A stretch of 64,000 bases of DNA from Telopea speciosissima (lineage: Eukaryota; Streptophyta; Magnoliopsida; Proteales; Proteaceae), in contig NC_057925.1 of NCBI RefSeq assembly GCF_018873765.1, forward strand, positions 57,114,970 to 57,178,969. Reading direction: 5' to 3'. The notes beneath the pieces are model-generated. The model did no database searches. It saw only the letters and a program-made list of their open reading frames with translations, and was not told the DNA's origin. Made by a program: the position numbers and the translations under genes. The first letter of the stretch is position 1; every line of letters begins with the position of its first letter. Positions 9,301 to 21,300 of this stretch are shown in pieces.

Positions 9301-11977
9301 ATTACACCAAATGCCCAACTCTCTGTAGCAAAACAGTTCATGTCTACCTCAGTAGTTTCAAGGCCCTAAACCTCCCATCTATGTTTACAGTGCCCTTCCA
9401 TTTCCCATCCTCATCATACGCAGATCAAGCACATCACCCTCTACCTTTCATGCAAAGTATCCCAACCTTCTAGTAGAATAACAAAATGATCCTTATCCCC
9501 CTTTGGGAAGTCCAATAACAGACTATATTCCCCCTGTATTATGCTTCAGCATCATTGACACTACATTTCTTCCCATGCTTTGCAACTTTCTTATTGGGTT
9601 ATTAGAGTGCAATTGCTCTAAGGGGGGAAAAAAACAGCTATCCGATAGCAAAGTTATCAAGCAGACACAGTTAATTCGCTTCCTCCTCCTTGACAATCTT
9701 CACAAAGTGAGACATAGCCACTAAGAACTAATGAATCTCAAACTTTTTGTTCCCTATGGATAAGATTCCTCTCAGCTATCAAACAATCCATCAGTGAATG
9801 ATTGCAACTAACTAAACGTGGCTATCCATCCCCCCCCCCCCCCAAAAAAAACAAAGGAATATCAAAGCACATTATTGATAGGTCATGTAAAGTGGGACTG
9901 TATCCCGTTAGCATGGTACTAAATCTCGTTTCGTTTCGGTGTTTCGGTGATGAATATAAATCTAAATAGAGCACCGAATTACAGTTAATTTACAATTTCG
10001 TGAACATTGCATATTTTCAAATAGGTCAAATGGCATAGCATAAAATAGGTCAAAGTTTCGCTCTGGGCCATATCCATTCACCATGGGCTTTGATCTTGGA
10101 ATAACCTGTTTAGAATTTAGCGTTTGGGTCATAGTTGTCAAGGCTTCACCTAGGTGTTCAGGCTCTTTCTTGGATCCAAGGCGGTAGCACGCCTTGTTGA
10201 CATTCACCAGTTTACGTTGATTTATGTTATTGCTTTGTTTTTTTCTATTATGAATACGCTTATATTATATCCTATGCTTTGTTTATTATATGTTGGTTTT
10301 CTCATATTAAGTAATTACTAAAGTAAATATATCATATTGCATTTATATGGCTTCTATATTGCATATAAACATATTTATATAAAATTATCAATGCTATATT
10401 ACATATTCAAATATTGCACGCCTAGGGTGCTCAGGTGAGCGCCTTGTTGCCTAGGCACCCCTCCAATGCCTTGGGCCGCCTAGTTGCTGTGACAACTAAG
10501 GTCTGAGTTCAGTTATTCAGATCTTATTTAGATAGCATCATGAAGCTCATGCGTTATTTATGTTGTATACATGGATCTTTTACAATCAAGTACATACATC
10601 CAAACCAAATCCATATTTGGGATTCACTTGGATTTCTGGTTAGCTATGGATGCAAGTAAGATTCATACCTGCCAGTGAAAAATCCAATCTAGATTCAGAT
10701 CCATACAAACCAACTCATTTGATGCCTACACTTAGTTAAGAAGTCATGTACCTACAAAACTGGTGTGGTATTTGAAGGCCAAGATTTCCAAATCATTCTA
10801 GACCGCTTTCTTCCGATCACTTTTGGATGATTCAAATCGTTAATTAAGGTAACACAAGACCTCTCAGGCTCAAAACAAGACCCCAAACATTATAATAAGG
10901 CATCCATTCATCATCAATGCGCATAACTCCAGGAAAACAACATGAGGTGTCTAGAAAGTGGCAAAATAAAATTTCTGAAACTCAACACTATAGAGAGGGT
11001 ATGCCTGTTCATGGATAACTGAGAGGGTGCACACTAATACAAAGATCTATGCCAATGGTATCTAAAATTTTACACGAGGATAATTGAGACCATGTCCTAT
11101 CTATCCAAATGGCATTATCCTACCACGTGCGACAATAAGGTGGGCCATAAAGGAATTCCTTCCAATGTATATCATAGGACGGGGACTTTTTAGATGCAGT
11201 CAACTTTTCTGGTGGGTTTTGGCTGGGCAAGGAGGGGTATCCGTTGGTTGGTTGGACTGGGGAGCTGCTGCCTAGTGACATGCCTTGCCTTCATTTTTCC
11301 TCGTTTTATTATACTTTTCTGTTCTTCTTGCCTCTGTTTTCTTGTCCTACTAATTCTTATTGCAAATGAAACTGCACCGCCCCCCCCCCCCTGTCCCACC
11401 TCCCTCCAAAAAAAAAATAACCTCAGTAACCAACCAATATGTAATGCCTTGAACTCCCATAATGGATTCGAAGTAATTGCTCAGATAATAGGGGACATGG
11501 AACAGAAATGACAACAGCAAGTATGATATGCAGTGGTAAGGACAACAAATCACCACCCAAAAAAACATTACAAGAAAAAGATGCGAGGACAAACCTTCTT
11601 CCATTTTGCAATTAGATTGCGGTCAGCATAGCCTTGATCCAAACAGAACTCATAAAGTTCCTTAGATATTTCCTTCCTTCGGTAGTAAAGATCATAGATG
11701 TAGCGGCTCTTCTGATGTGCAATTTTGAAAATTGGCCACAATCCTTCACACTTTCTCTTACCATCATGTGGATCATTTTCGGCTGTCAAGCAAGTACAAA
11801 ATCACACAGTTGTAAGTACTTGGAGGTTCATAAACTGCAGTAAATAATGCCATTATAATGAGAAACAAATGGAAGAGACGAACCTTCTCTCATTTTACCC
11901 TCAAGCTCACGAAGAGTAGGCTCAATCAACTCCCATCCATTTGGATATTTGACACGGCTTGTCTTTACCTTCGGCAT
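6388..11977 (-). CDS. BUD31: BUD31 / G10 pre-mRNA splicing factor, complete, three coding exons
   Basis: Coding exons on the minus strand are 11977-11884 (31 codons + 1 nt), 11782-11595 (188 nt) and 6543-6388 (156 nt with TGA). Phases fit (1, then 0) and give 145 residues, the family's usual length. Exon 1 starts [20 protein letters not shown]. Exon 2 holds [20 protein letters not shown] and the [20 protein letters not shown] helix. Exon 3 holds the zinc-binding C-terminus with [20 protein letters not shown] and [10 protein letters not shown]. All splice sites are GT-AG. BUD31 is a core spliceosome component (a zinc-finger protein of the NTC-related group), acting in the nucleus. Intron 1 is about 100 bp; intron 2 is about 5.05 kb (6544-11594) and contains LINE and tandem-repeat insertions. 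The leader is probably spliced, with the promoter near 14.2-14.4 kb. Very secure call. Confidence 0.95.
6940..7330 (-). mobile_element. RTE-type LINE 3' end inside BUD31 intron 2
   Basis: On the minus strand the translation contains [20 protein letters not shown] then [12 protein letters not shown], the typical tail of plant RTE-clade LINE polyproteins. It is followed, after a short insertion, by a repeat of that tail ([13 protein letters not shown]). The element ends in a (TTG)n run seen as ACAACAACAACAA at 6944-6957, the usual RTE terminus. Upstream frame is broken by stops. It is a dead fragment. Confidence 0.65.
7690..8210. repeat. Imperfect tandem duplications within BUD31 intron 2
   Basis: The segment with AAGCACCAGCTGGGATTTGA recurs about 100 bp later (AAGCACAAGCTGGGATTTGA), both followed by CCAGGCTTGGTCCAGCC. 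A second pair is GGCTCAGGCCTGGCCAG and GATCAGGCCTGGCCAG, with matching GTGTAG/TATATACA flanks about 110 bp apart. Words such as AGCCCACCTG and AACCCTTACC recur. Non-coding. Confidence 0.5.
8849..8972. repeat. Two-copy tandem repeat, unit about 60 bp
   Basis: TTGCACAATGATCTTCAAAT through CCAGTCCTGTTC recurs immediately as TTGCACAATGATCATCAAAT through CAGTCCTGTTCC. Intronic. Confidence 0.55.
10132..10498. mobile_element. Foldback-ended repeat with TAGTTGTCA termini, in BUD31 intron 2
   Basis: Left end TAGTTGTCAAGGC and right end TGTGACAACTA are inverted. Near both ends lie CCTAGG, AGGCG and GCGCC words, and the middle is very AT-rich. No clear target duplication. A related partial copy starts at 12424. 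Confidence 0.5.
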
Positions 11978-12423
11978 TCTTTTACCTGCACTCTCAGCAA
12001 AGGAATATTACAGGTAAGATTTAACAGATATGAGTCTGACCAAGTAACTCCTTCAATCAAACCTCACTCATTTACTAAAGGTCTAAGATCTAGAGAAACA
12101 TGGCTTGTAGAGTTGAACCAATAGGATAAAAGGAGTATGAAAACTTTATCACCACACTGGAATCATTTTTAACTCTAATGGAAAAAATGCTCCGTGCCAA
12201 GGACTATTTGATATGCTCCAACAATTGTTTGGGCTACAAAATGAACAAGAATATAGACAAACACCTGCACGTATCTTAGGGTTGCAAGGCATTGAGAAAA
12301 AGACGGGTTGAAGGATGGATGAGGGAGAAGCGAGTCCAAGGATTTGATAAATCATTACATACACCAATGCCTCACGGGAGAATGCAGTCAATGCATTGCT
12401 CTCAGATGGACATAACCATAGTT

Positions 12424-12530
12424 GTCAAGGCGTTAGGTGATCCAAAGCGTTTGAGGTCCTTCCTAAGCGCTTAGGCGGCCACTAGGTGACGCCAAGGTGA
12501 CCAAAGCGTTTCAGTATTAGCACTCTAGTC
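12424..12530. mobile_element. Partial copy of the GTTGTCAAGGCG repeat
   Basis: ATAGTTGTCAAGGCGTTAGG, then AAGCGCTTAGGCGGCCACTA and GACGCCAAGGTG, matches the end of the repeat at 10132 without a second terminus. It lies upstream of the BUD31 coding region, probably in a leader intron. Confidence 0.4.
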
Positions 12531-14400
12531 CAAGTCAAGATCATCCAAACACTCTTTCAATTATTGATTTTTAGTATGAGTAATTTACACCTAAAATTTT
12601 AGTGACTCAGCTAGGTATGATCTAGAATTTGATTTATAATACCCATTGCACAAAAAAACTACTATTGAAAATGCAAGGTTTCCCTCTCTGCAACACCAAA
12701 ACTTAACAATGGAGACAAAGAACTCTCTTGAAGCTTTCTTGATTTCTCAATTGATCGAATCCCCTTTCTCAGGATATCAGTACTTAAAAATAACTGCAAA
12801 TCACTCACATGAGCATGTGGCCTAAGTGGAATCAGATTTATCAACACAACCCAAGGCCATGCCTCTATCCCACCCCTTCCCTCCCCAAAACACCCAATGT
12901 ACAGTTTAGACTTATCAGTACTGGGTTCTGTATGACTATTGTCAAAAATCTGGCAAAAACTGTTTGTTCTCATCCTCTTTAATAATATAGTTCTTCTTGG
13001 TTTCATCAAAAAAAAAAAACACCCAATGCAGCCTATACCTTTGTTAGCAAATCAACCTAAGACAAGAAAGACCCCCTGGTAACCAAGGCAGCTGATTTCT
13101 GTAGGTATTGTGTTGGGTGAACCTAACTATGTTCAAGTTTAGTAGGAATGAAACAACCCACTCAACAACTAGAAAACAGAGAAGATAGGTCACATTACCT
13201 ATATTAATATGGTGTGGTTCAGATTTTAGGATGGAATCTAGAATCACAATGAAGTTCTGAAACCACAGTAGTAACCTGGATCAATTGGGTGGAACGAGGA
13301 AGACTCAGAAGTTTAACAGATTCCATAAGTTTAATGTAGTTTCCAGAAATTGGATTATTCTGGATTTACCAAACACAACCCCGAGGTTGTATTTATGAGT
13401 AAACACTTTCAGAAATTAAAAAGGATAACGAATGGTGAACTAGAAGGCTGAAACAAGAGCTGTAACTTCTCAAAGATTAAGAAAACTGGGCAGGGACTTC
13501 AACAACAGTATAGTCCCACCCTGGTGACTTTCTCAAACCTAAAAATATTATGTTTCCTGTAACTCTAGTTGGTGCAATAGGCCTGCAACTGAATATTTCA
13601 AGTAACAGAGCAGTTGTTTGAACTTGTAATATATGAAAGATTAACCTCAGGCTTAAGACCAGAAATCAATAGATATTATTTTAACTATGAAGTTCGAATG
13701 GAAACCAAGCAACATGGAAGAAGATAACAAAAAAATGCACAAAGGTAAACACCAACATCGACTCACTTTTTGGAGATTGCAGGTATACACTAAACTTGGT
13801 TCACTGCTGATCCAACTTTCTCTCTAGTTTTTCCTGCAAAATCAAATCCCATCAGTTCAAGTTAGAAAAAAAAATTGCAAGAAAAAATCATAAGACATTG
13901 CAAGGAATCGTATGGTATTTTTTGGGTTTTTAGGGTTCCCCCGCAACCCTGCGATCTTCTATTTTTGATGCAGAGAGAAAGTGAGATAGAATCAGAAAGT
14001 TTGGCTGGGTTTTCTTCTTCGTTTCTTTTCTTGGGTTTTGGATTTTCCAGTTTCAACAGAGTGTTTTTTTGGAAATTTCAGGCAGGGGTTTTCAGAGAGA
14101 AATAAAGAAAGAACGCAGGGGAGGGGCTATTTCTTTTAGGGATTTTTTTTTCTTTTCCAGAGAGAAATAAAGAAATAACGCAGGTTTTGGATTTCTTTTT
14201 CTTTTCCATGGAAGAAACCCTATTCAGGGTTTAGAGATTCTGCTAGAGATAGAGGGGAGAGAGAGAGAGAGAGAGAGAGAGAGTCACCTTCGTTGTTGTC
14301 AAGTCCAGTTGCAGAGGGGGTCGTGCCAGAAGAGGAAAGCTGATGTAGCAGAAGGTTGTGCGGAGCTCGTGGAAGAGAGAATGGCGTGAGAGGAGAGACA
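12531..14400. other. Probable spliced leader and promoter region of BUD31
   Basis: No conserved frame. A T/A-rich end at about 12965-13020 (AATAATATAGTTCTTCTTGG, then poly(A)) resembles an L1-type LINE 3' tail on the plus strand. From 13.9 to 14.4 kb the sequence turns into CT/GA-rich leader-like DNA with a (GA)n run at 14252-14281, as is common at plant transcription starts. I infer the BUD31 start lies there; no transcript evidence. Confidence 0.35.
14252..14281. repeat. (GA)n microsatellite
   Basis: About 15 uninterrupted GA units, read as CT on the BUD31 sense strand near its presumed leader. Other dinucleotide runs: 18031-18057 (GA), 24389-24421 (CT), 29640-29660 (CT), 34798-34820 (GA). 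Confidence 0.8.
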
Positions 14401-14739
14401 CTCATGAAGAGAGAATGGCTATCGGGAATAGCTTTTTATTGTTCTTCCTTTTGATCTTCCATTTGGGCGGAAGAATCGAACAAGCTCCAAATTGGTGTTT
14501 CTCAATTCCTGACCGTCATCATTTTTCAACCGGTCCAGTGTGTGAGAACAAAAGATTGGACCATGTGCCAAACGTGTTTTCATTCTATATGCACTCTCGT
14601 AGAACAAATGAACACCAGAAGTATTCTCCGGGAACGTTACCCACCATGCCCTAATTTGCCTCGTAAGTTGCATTCTTTGGTGTGTAGAGGTTTTTGTGTT
14701 TTGTATATTCATTAATAAATCTTACAATTTTTTTTCGGT

Positions 14740-14873
14740 ATAGAGAGCGCTACCTGGTTGTTGCGTGCAGCTCCTACACCTAGACACAGGGTTGCACGAA
14801 ATAACTACCACAACGATCATTTTGTGCAGTCTTGTGTCTAGGTTGGAGCCGCATGTGACCAAGTAGCGCTCTT
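14740..14873. mobile_element. Foldback MITE, about 135 bp, AGAGCGCTAC ends
   Basis: The left arm GAGAGCGCTACCTGGTTG continues to CTCCTACACCTAGACACAGG. The right arm carries the inverse (CTTGTGTCTAGGTTGGAGCC ... AAGTAGCGCTCTTTT). Arms of about 45 bp, loop about 40 bp. Confidence 0.6.
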
Positions 14874-15237
14874 TTCCACCCCTCTTTTTATACAAATTTC
14901 ATGATAAAAGATAGGTTATATTATGGTCAAATGTTGGATGGAACAAAAGTTCCTTTCAAATATCATTAATACCCCTTAAGTCAATCACAAAGTCTACCCC
15001 CAAATTTTATTTAGGCTCTATTTCTTTCAACGTAAAATATTTTACTTGAAAATTTTTATTGCAAAAATTTTCACACATTGGAAAATAACACTTATTTGGA
15101 GCCAATTGGTTACCATGTATAAATTCACTTATTAACATATATTACAGGTCCGTAATATGTATGGTTTTTTTCTATTACCACATATTTCTTTGAAAGTTAA
15201 CACAGACTAATAATATGTTACATTATTGAAACAAGCC

Positions 15238-15425
15238 ATCCAGATTCTCTACGGTGCGGGCTACCCCAATGTCTATGCTACGTAGATACAGAATCGTGTA
15301 TAATGACCACCTTACCCCTACTCGAATGCCTTGCTCAGGTAGGGGTAAGGCAATCATTGCACATGGCCCTATGTCTGCGCAGCACGTGGTCATTGGGGCA
15401 GCACGCTGTAAACGATCTGGATTGT
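15238..15425. mobile_element. Foldback MITE upstream of ankyrin copy 1
   Basis: The left arm CATCCAGATTCTCTACGGTG...CCCCAATG and right arm CATTGGGGCAGCACGCTG...GATCTGGATTG are inverted and imperfect. The centre contains CCTTACCCC/GGGGTAAGG pairs. About 190 bp, non-coding. Confidence 0.5.
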
Positions 15426-17073
15426 GAAAAAACAGAGTAAAATACAAAAAATTGTACCCCCACCCCCCTCTCTCTCTCTCTCTTTGCACTTTAAAATCTT
15501 TTCTATTTACCTTGGCTGTAGAGGTAATGAGGAGGAGGAGCACAATTTACACATGGTGTGTGCCTTTTTACGGAGCTATTGTTGATGGTAATTGGAAGCT
15601 AGAAAAGGATGAGAAGCTAGAATTGATTAAAAACAACATGAATAATCTTCTGATCATGGTCGCTGCGCGGGCAGGCTACAAAGTTGTGGTGAATTATCTT
15701 TACCCGATCACCCTACACCAATTAACAGAAGCCCATCAAAAGAAAGAAGCAGACCACAACAGTACTGGTGAACGTGAAAAAGTTAAAATTCTTATTGGAC
15801 TAATTTTTAGATGTCCGGGTGGGGTGAGGTCGTCATTTCCACCCTCCCTATGAGAGGAACCTACGAACTTAACCGGCAGGAACCTGAGAGGAGAAAATTT
15901 TCTAATTTTTAGTGAGATGTATGATAAGTAATGATCAATAGACTCCAAAATTCATCTTTCGAGTTTTAAAGTAACCACTTGAAAGAAAGTTGGCTTTTGT
16001 TATGTGCCTAATGGAGCTCACTCTAGAGTATGGGCATTAGATTGGGCTAGGATAGTATAGGATATGTATAAGTCTTGATTTAATGCGTTCCATTAGCTAT
16101 GGTGTTTTTTGGTGAATCCATCAAGTACATAACACTATCTCACTCAAAAAATTTATTTATTTATCTTTTGTAGGAATGTTTTTGATCATCTACAAAAATA
16201 CCCACGATTAGTCATTACCGTGGATAATATGAATTGGACACTACAAGTACTCTCAATGAGGCGTACTACATTTAAAAGTTCATTATCAACGAAAAATGTT
16301 GGGAACTTGGGATATTATTTCATCTACTCATGTAAGTGTTAGGGTTAGGGTTTTAAGGTACATTTCATATATGGCTGAAGGTAAATCAAAAAATAATAAG
16401 CATCATCATCAAGTTTCTTTACAAGAACTCGATCCTATAATCAAATTTGGAATGGTACACCATACTATGAAAGACATGTCATCAAATTTGGAATGACATA
16501 AAGACTAGCACAATACCATTGAAACATATCAGACATTTTCCATATTCCTTTGTGGAATAACAAAGTAAGGAGACTTCACATGAAAATTTGCTACCCCATC
16601 AAGTTTGGAATGGTTTCACAAACCCCCATACTTAGTAACCTAACTAAGTTATCTGAAACATAAACTGTCCCGAATGCTTACCAAGGCTAGATGAGATTCG
16701 AATAATTCAAAATAATATCGGGTTAGGTTAAGACCTGACTAAATGGTCTTTAACCCCATCTCCCCTGTAGTTTTGAATGTTCGATCCCATACCTTTTGCC
16801 ATGTGGGGACTAGACATCTTAGGCAACTTCACCGTAGCACCGGGAAACAAAAAATACCTGATCCAGTAAGTATTCTTTGTTATCGATCCCTTCTTTGGAC
16901 TCTACTGATCTAATCCAACCAAAGGGAACAACCGGAGCAGGGTTCCTACAAGCTTGTTGGGAAAATTTTAATTTCTATACATGATTATAGTCCATGCTTG
17001 CTTGATCGATGTAGCCAATCAGTCAGTTTACTGTTATAAACCAAAATTTTGGGGAATTTTGGGATTTTTAAAT

Positions 17074-18027
17074 GGGAAAATTACCAGATTAGGCAACATT
17101 GGGTTTTGATTTACAGATTTAACCACTCAATGTTTAGTTTAACGGAACTAGACAGATCCAGTCTGAGTATTACAAAAATAACCAAAATAGTACCCACCCT
17201 CACTGGCATATATTTATTTGACATTTTTATCCCTTTCCTCTTCCTCCCCTCGATCACACCATGACCGGCGGCCTCGCTCCTTCCCTTCGCTGTGAGCTCG
17301 CAACCCACTCTCTTCAAACCTCATTTCCTTCTCACCACTCTCTTCCCTGATTCCCTCCCATCGTCTATGCAATTAGAAGCATACAAGAATCTACCCCCTA
17401 ATTTGTCAAAATCAGAACTCCACCGCTGCTCCGGAATCCCCAACGATGGGGTGGGAACCTGAGGCCACCGACTGGTGGATAGTCCCCTGTTTTCATTCAA
17501 CTGGACAACAATATTTACCGTCTGAATATGGGGTTTGCGGGCAGACGAACTTGCCGTCTCCTTCTCCTGATAAAAATCTAGCAGGCAACACCTCTCTTCT
17601 CCTCGGACGACTTGCTATCTCCTTCTAACCTGCGGATTTGAAGAATAAGAAGAGTAAACTTAAAAAAGAAATGCAAACCCAGTAATGACTTGGACACCAG
17701 CGTCGTCTGAGGATGATGGCAGGGCGGCCGCTGCTCCCGAATCCGATATGCTCAACCACTTGTAAGCTTGTAGCGATTTCTCTGCCTACATTAATGACAT
17801 TTTCAGAGTCGCAGAGGATAATTTGCATTCCATCACCACCAGAAAATCTCGAACCAGCCGCAAAAACATTAGTTCTCCCATCTCGCATTTCTTTCCCGCT
17901 CCAAATTAGAGATCCAACGACAAACAATTCAGAACTGTCATCTATTATTCCTGCATAGAAACTATTGAAAACTCAAAAATCAGATCATGGGATCAATCTA
18001 ATTAGCCGCTTAGCTGTTCTTTCCATT

Positions 18028-18060
<33 letters not shown>

Positions 18061-18399
18061 CTCACCGACTCACGGATGTGGATCGTCTAGCAGAAATTGC
18101 TGCAGGGTTTTGGTGCGAGAAAAGCACTAGAAGAGGAGTTTCATTCAACAATAAAAATTAAATTTAGAAGTATGTGGGGGCGAGGGCAGGAGAGGGATGG
18201 GGCGTTGCAGAGTTGCGCGAGGTGATTTCAGGGAAGAGTGATCGTAGGAGGATGTGGAGGGTAGTTTGGGGGGTAAAAATGGTAAAATATATTTTGATGG
18301 AGTGAAGGTTACTATTTTGGCTAATTTTATAAATCCAAACAATGACTCGCTAGTTTAGTAAGAAAAAACTCAAATGTTGATAATGATGTAATTTTTCCT
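17074..18399. mobile_element. Mutator-like element with long TIRs and captured DNA, 1.33 kb
   Basis: The left end GGGAAAATTACCAGATTAGG and right end, ATGATGTAATTTTTCCT, are inverted over roughly 100 bp with mismatches. Flanking 9-bp repeats TTTTTAAAT at 17065-17073 and 18400-18408 are identical, as expected for Mutator. It sits in the intron between pseudogene exons at 16.3 and 19.1 kb. The interior is GC-richer, with a (GA)n run at 18031-18057. A minus-strand open frame (about 17930-17640) reads FVVGSLIWSGKEMRDGRTNV and continues to SSGRPAIIL; it may be a captured exon of a gene I do not recognise. Ends are related to the MITE at 29863. Confidence 0.75.
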
Positions 18400-19264
18400 T
18401 TTTTAAATAGTTTGTTTGGAGAGGTTATATCCAGGCAGGCCCTGGTTTTGCCACATGATCATAGGTTAAAAGATGGTGCATGCTGTATATCAAGTTTCAA
18501 TCCAGTTGGAGTTGGACAAGCAGCAAAACGAAATGTTGAAACTTAATAAATAAATATAAAAATAAAAACAAATCATATATAGTACAGTTGCCAAACTTTT
18601 TGGGATGCATGGACATGATAAATAAAAGGGTCTTTAATTAAATTGAAAATTTAACATATGATTAATCCAAACCATCCCTTAGATATCCATCTAACAAATA
18701 AGAATTACCACATCATTCTTCCATGTGGCAAAAATAGATGGGTTGCCAAGATAACCTCTCTAACTAAACTAGTCTGATCAAAGTTTGCTATTAGTTCACT
18801 TTCTAATTATTTATATTCCAAATGCGAAATTCCCCCAATTTGTATTAATATAGTTGGAGCAGTGCTAGATGTCCACGTCAATGGCAAAAATGCTTGTTTG
18901 AGCAAAAATCCCCCCCCTCCCCCCCTCTCTCTCTCATCAAGTTAACATCTCCACAAGTAAGGGTTCTATATGTGTCTATCTCTCTACTTGTAATTAAAGT
19001 TTATCTTCTATATATTCTTGTAAAGCCAACTAGGGTTCTCTCTATTGTGTAAGTGTATAATCTCTCGTTTCATTTCGATGCACGCAGGAAATATGATGAT
19101 GATGTGTAGGCTATATTGCACAAGAAGTACAAATTGCATTATTTTTGAGTTTTGTAAGGGTCTATGGTTTCATTTCCGTTGGCTATTTCAAAATGCATTT
19201 ATTAAATTAGGTGAGAAAATTGATGAGAATTGAATCACCCCTACCTATGATCATCACCTATCAT

Positions 19265-19468
19265 AATCATGGTTCGTGATCTCAGTATCGGTTGGATCGG
19301 ATCGGCCTACATGGATCGGGATCGCTCAAACTTGGGCAACTATGGCACTTTTGTCTCTATTTTTTTTATAAAAAAATATTTTTTTACATTTTTCAGCTGG
19401 ATTGGATCGGTATGATCCGGCCAAAATCAGCCAATCCGATCCGATACCTTTCAAACTATGATCATAAT
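19265..19468. mobile_element. Foldback repeat with CATGGTT / AACTATG ends and GATCGG words
   Basis: Left end ATCATGGTTCGTGATCTCAG then TATCGGTTGGATCGG; right end CCGATCCGATACC then TTTCAAACTATGATCAT. Related to the MITEs at 40528 and 56007. Located just after a pseudogene exon, in its intron. Confidence 0.5.
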
Positions 19469-21137
19469 AGTGTTACTTATTAATGCATCCTTATAATTAA
19501 AGTTCATCATCATCATGCATGAAAGTTAACTCTATAGCCCATCTACATACATGTATCAATTGGAAGTCGTGCCTGGTTGCAAGAACATCTATGAAGAGAA
19601 GTTGAAGCATTATGAAGCTTCTGGGCTACTAAAAGAACTATGGAGGCTAATATTAGAACTTGGTGATTATGATCTTGATCATGCTAAGTTTATGCTGGCT
19701 TCAGCAATGTTTAGAGCAACAGAGCATGGGATTATTGAATTTATTGAAGAGGCTATCAACAACTATCCTCAGCTTCTATTGATCTTGGAATCATATGAAA
19801 GCAAAACAGTATTTCATCACGCAATCATCAATCGCCAAGAAAAGATTTTCGGGCTTATTCATCATCTAGACCCATCAACGAGGAATCATCTTGCATAGAT
19901 AGATGATGAATAAGGAAACTACATGTCACATTTAGTTGCAAAAAAAGCACCTATTGAGAAGCTCAATCAAGTTCCTTGTGCAGCTCTCCAAATGCAACGT
20001 GAGTTACTATGGTTTAAGGTTGATCATCTTTCCTTGTTCCTTAATTTCCAACATGCAGAAAGCTTTTTTTTTTTTTTTCTTTTAATGGAGAAAGTTTTCC
20101 TTGATACACCCATAGACGATGGTTCACCCACTATCCTAGGACTCACAAACCCCTAAGTTGCAATTTTAGTCATCATGTGTGTGTCCGTTATAAATTTTGT
20201 ACTTTTTTTTTCTTCATTTTAGGAAGTGACAAGTGTTATGATTTCCAACTATGACTCATATCGAAACAACGGCGAGCAAACACCTAAAATATTATTCATG
20301 GAGGAGCATAAAGAGCTACTTAAAGAAGGAGCAGCATGGATGAGGAATACATCAATACAATGAATGGTGGTAGCAACACTAATCACCATGATTATGTTTG
20401 CAACAGTGTTTACCGTACCTAGTGCCAATAAGGAGAGTAGTAGTGATAATACGGGAGGAGAAGAACCCAATTACATACAACGCAGGTTTCCTATAATTTT
20501 TATCATATCAAATATATTAGCATTTTGCTCTTCGGTCGCTTCAATGTTGATGTTTCTAGCCATTATTATTTCACGATATGCAGAAGAAGACTTCTTCTCA
20601 ACTTTGCCTCGGATGTTGATATTGGGCCTCTTATTTCTCTTCGTTTCTATAGTGGGGATGATGATAGACTTTGTGGCAGCCATTTTATTTATGCTTTGCT
20701 TCGATATTTGTCTGTGGGTCTCCTTTCCAATTGTTTTTCTAGCACGTATCCCAATCACTATTTATGCTTTGGTGGAACTTCCCCTATTCTTTCAATTGTT
20801 GTTTACCACATCCTCGTCAAATATATTTGGGAAAGGAAATTAAATATGCATGCATGAATGGGTAGTAATAGTATTGTATCATTGTGTGTTGTAGAGAGAG
20901 TATTATTCAAAAGAAGTGCAATGTATTATCAAGTATAAAGTGTATTTTATTTGTCATACACATTTGAGTTTAATGTCTAGCATTAATTTATATACATCAT
21001 TAGTGGAATTTTAAATTGCTAAGAATATGAGTGATCGATTTAAATGTTTACTGCAATAATTTCTATCCGCTCTTTATTTTTTCTTGGTGGAAAAAAATTG
21101 AAGATATGCTTTTAGTAAGACCCTAAGGGGGGGACCT

Positions 21138-21300
21138 TGCTCTCCTCCTTCAGTGGCTGGAGCTGGAGGATCCAACCCAGCAAAAACGTAGGGGGCGAGG
21201 TTGATCATTTTACATGGGGCCACCTGTGAAAGAACCCAAACACCCCTTGTTTTACTGGGCTGGATCCTCCAGCTCCCACCATGGCTGGAGGAGAGCCAAC
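21138..21300. mobile_element. Foldback MITE, about 160 bp, in ankyrin copy 1 3' flank
   Basis: CTCTCCTCCTTCAGTGGCTG ... GGAGGATCCAACCCAG and its inverse CTGGGCTGGATCCTCC ... CCATGGCTGGAGGAGAG enclose about 70 bp. It is absent from the equivalent place in the copy 2 flank (after AGTAAGGCCCTAAGG at about 33495), so it inserted after duplication. Confidence 0.6.

Larger units (their letters stand above)
15088..20843 (+). pseudogene. Ankyrin-repeat PGG-domain protein (ACD6/ITN1-like), copy 1, pseudogene
   Basis: Tandem relative of the 24.6-33.0 kb gene. Remnants in order: end of a gag-like exon at about 15088-15130; ankyrin exon from 15527 (TIYTWCVPFYGAIVDGNWK), with an internal deletion removing most of the repeats and then joining VVVNYLYPI; exon 16174-16331, frame-shifted relative to its acceptor; exon 19088-19210; exon about 19570-20018; and PGG/transmembrane exon 20223-20843. 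Lesions: TAG at 19896-19898 with a second in-frame stop shortly after, loss of the acceptor AG before the 19570 exon, and TGA at 20361-20363 where copy 2 has a Cys codon just before the first membrane helix. The last exon is otherwise open and nearly matches copy 2 (IISNILAFCSSVASMLMFLA). Intact members are membrane proteins linked to defence or salt responses. Loss of function is clear. Confidence 0.85.

Noticed and set aside
12662-13009. 115-codon minus-strand open frame upstream of BUD31
   Set aside because: No recognisable domain, flanked by a LINE-like poly(A) tail, and located in presumed leader/intron sequence.
14358-14654. Open frame starting with a signal-peptide-like MAIGNSFLLFFLLIFHLGGR
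   Set aside because: Short, no further domain, in the presumed promoter/leader region of BUD31. A chance hydrophobic stretch is more likely.
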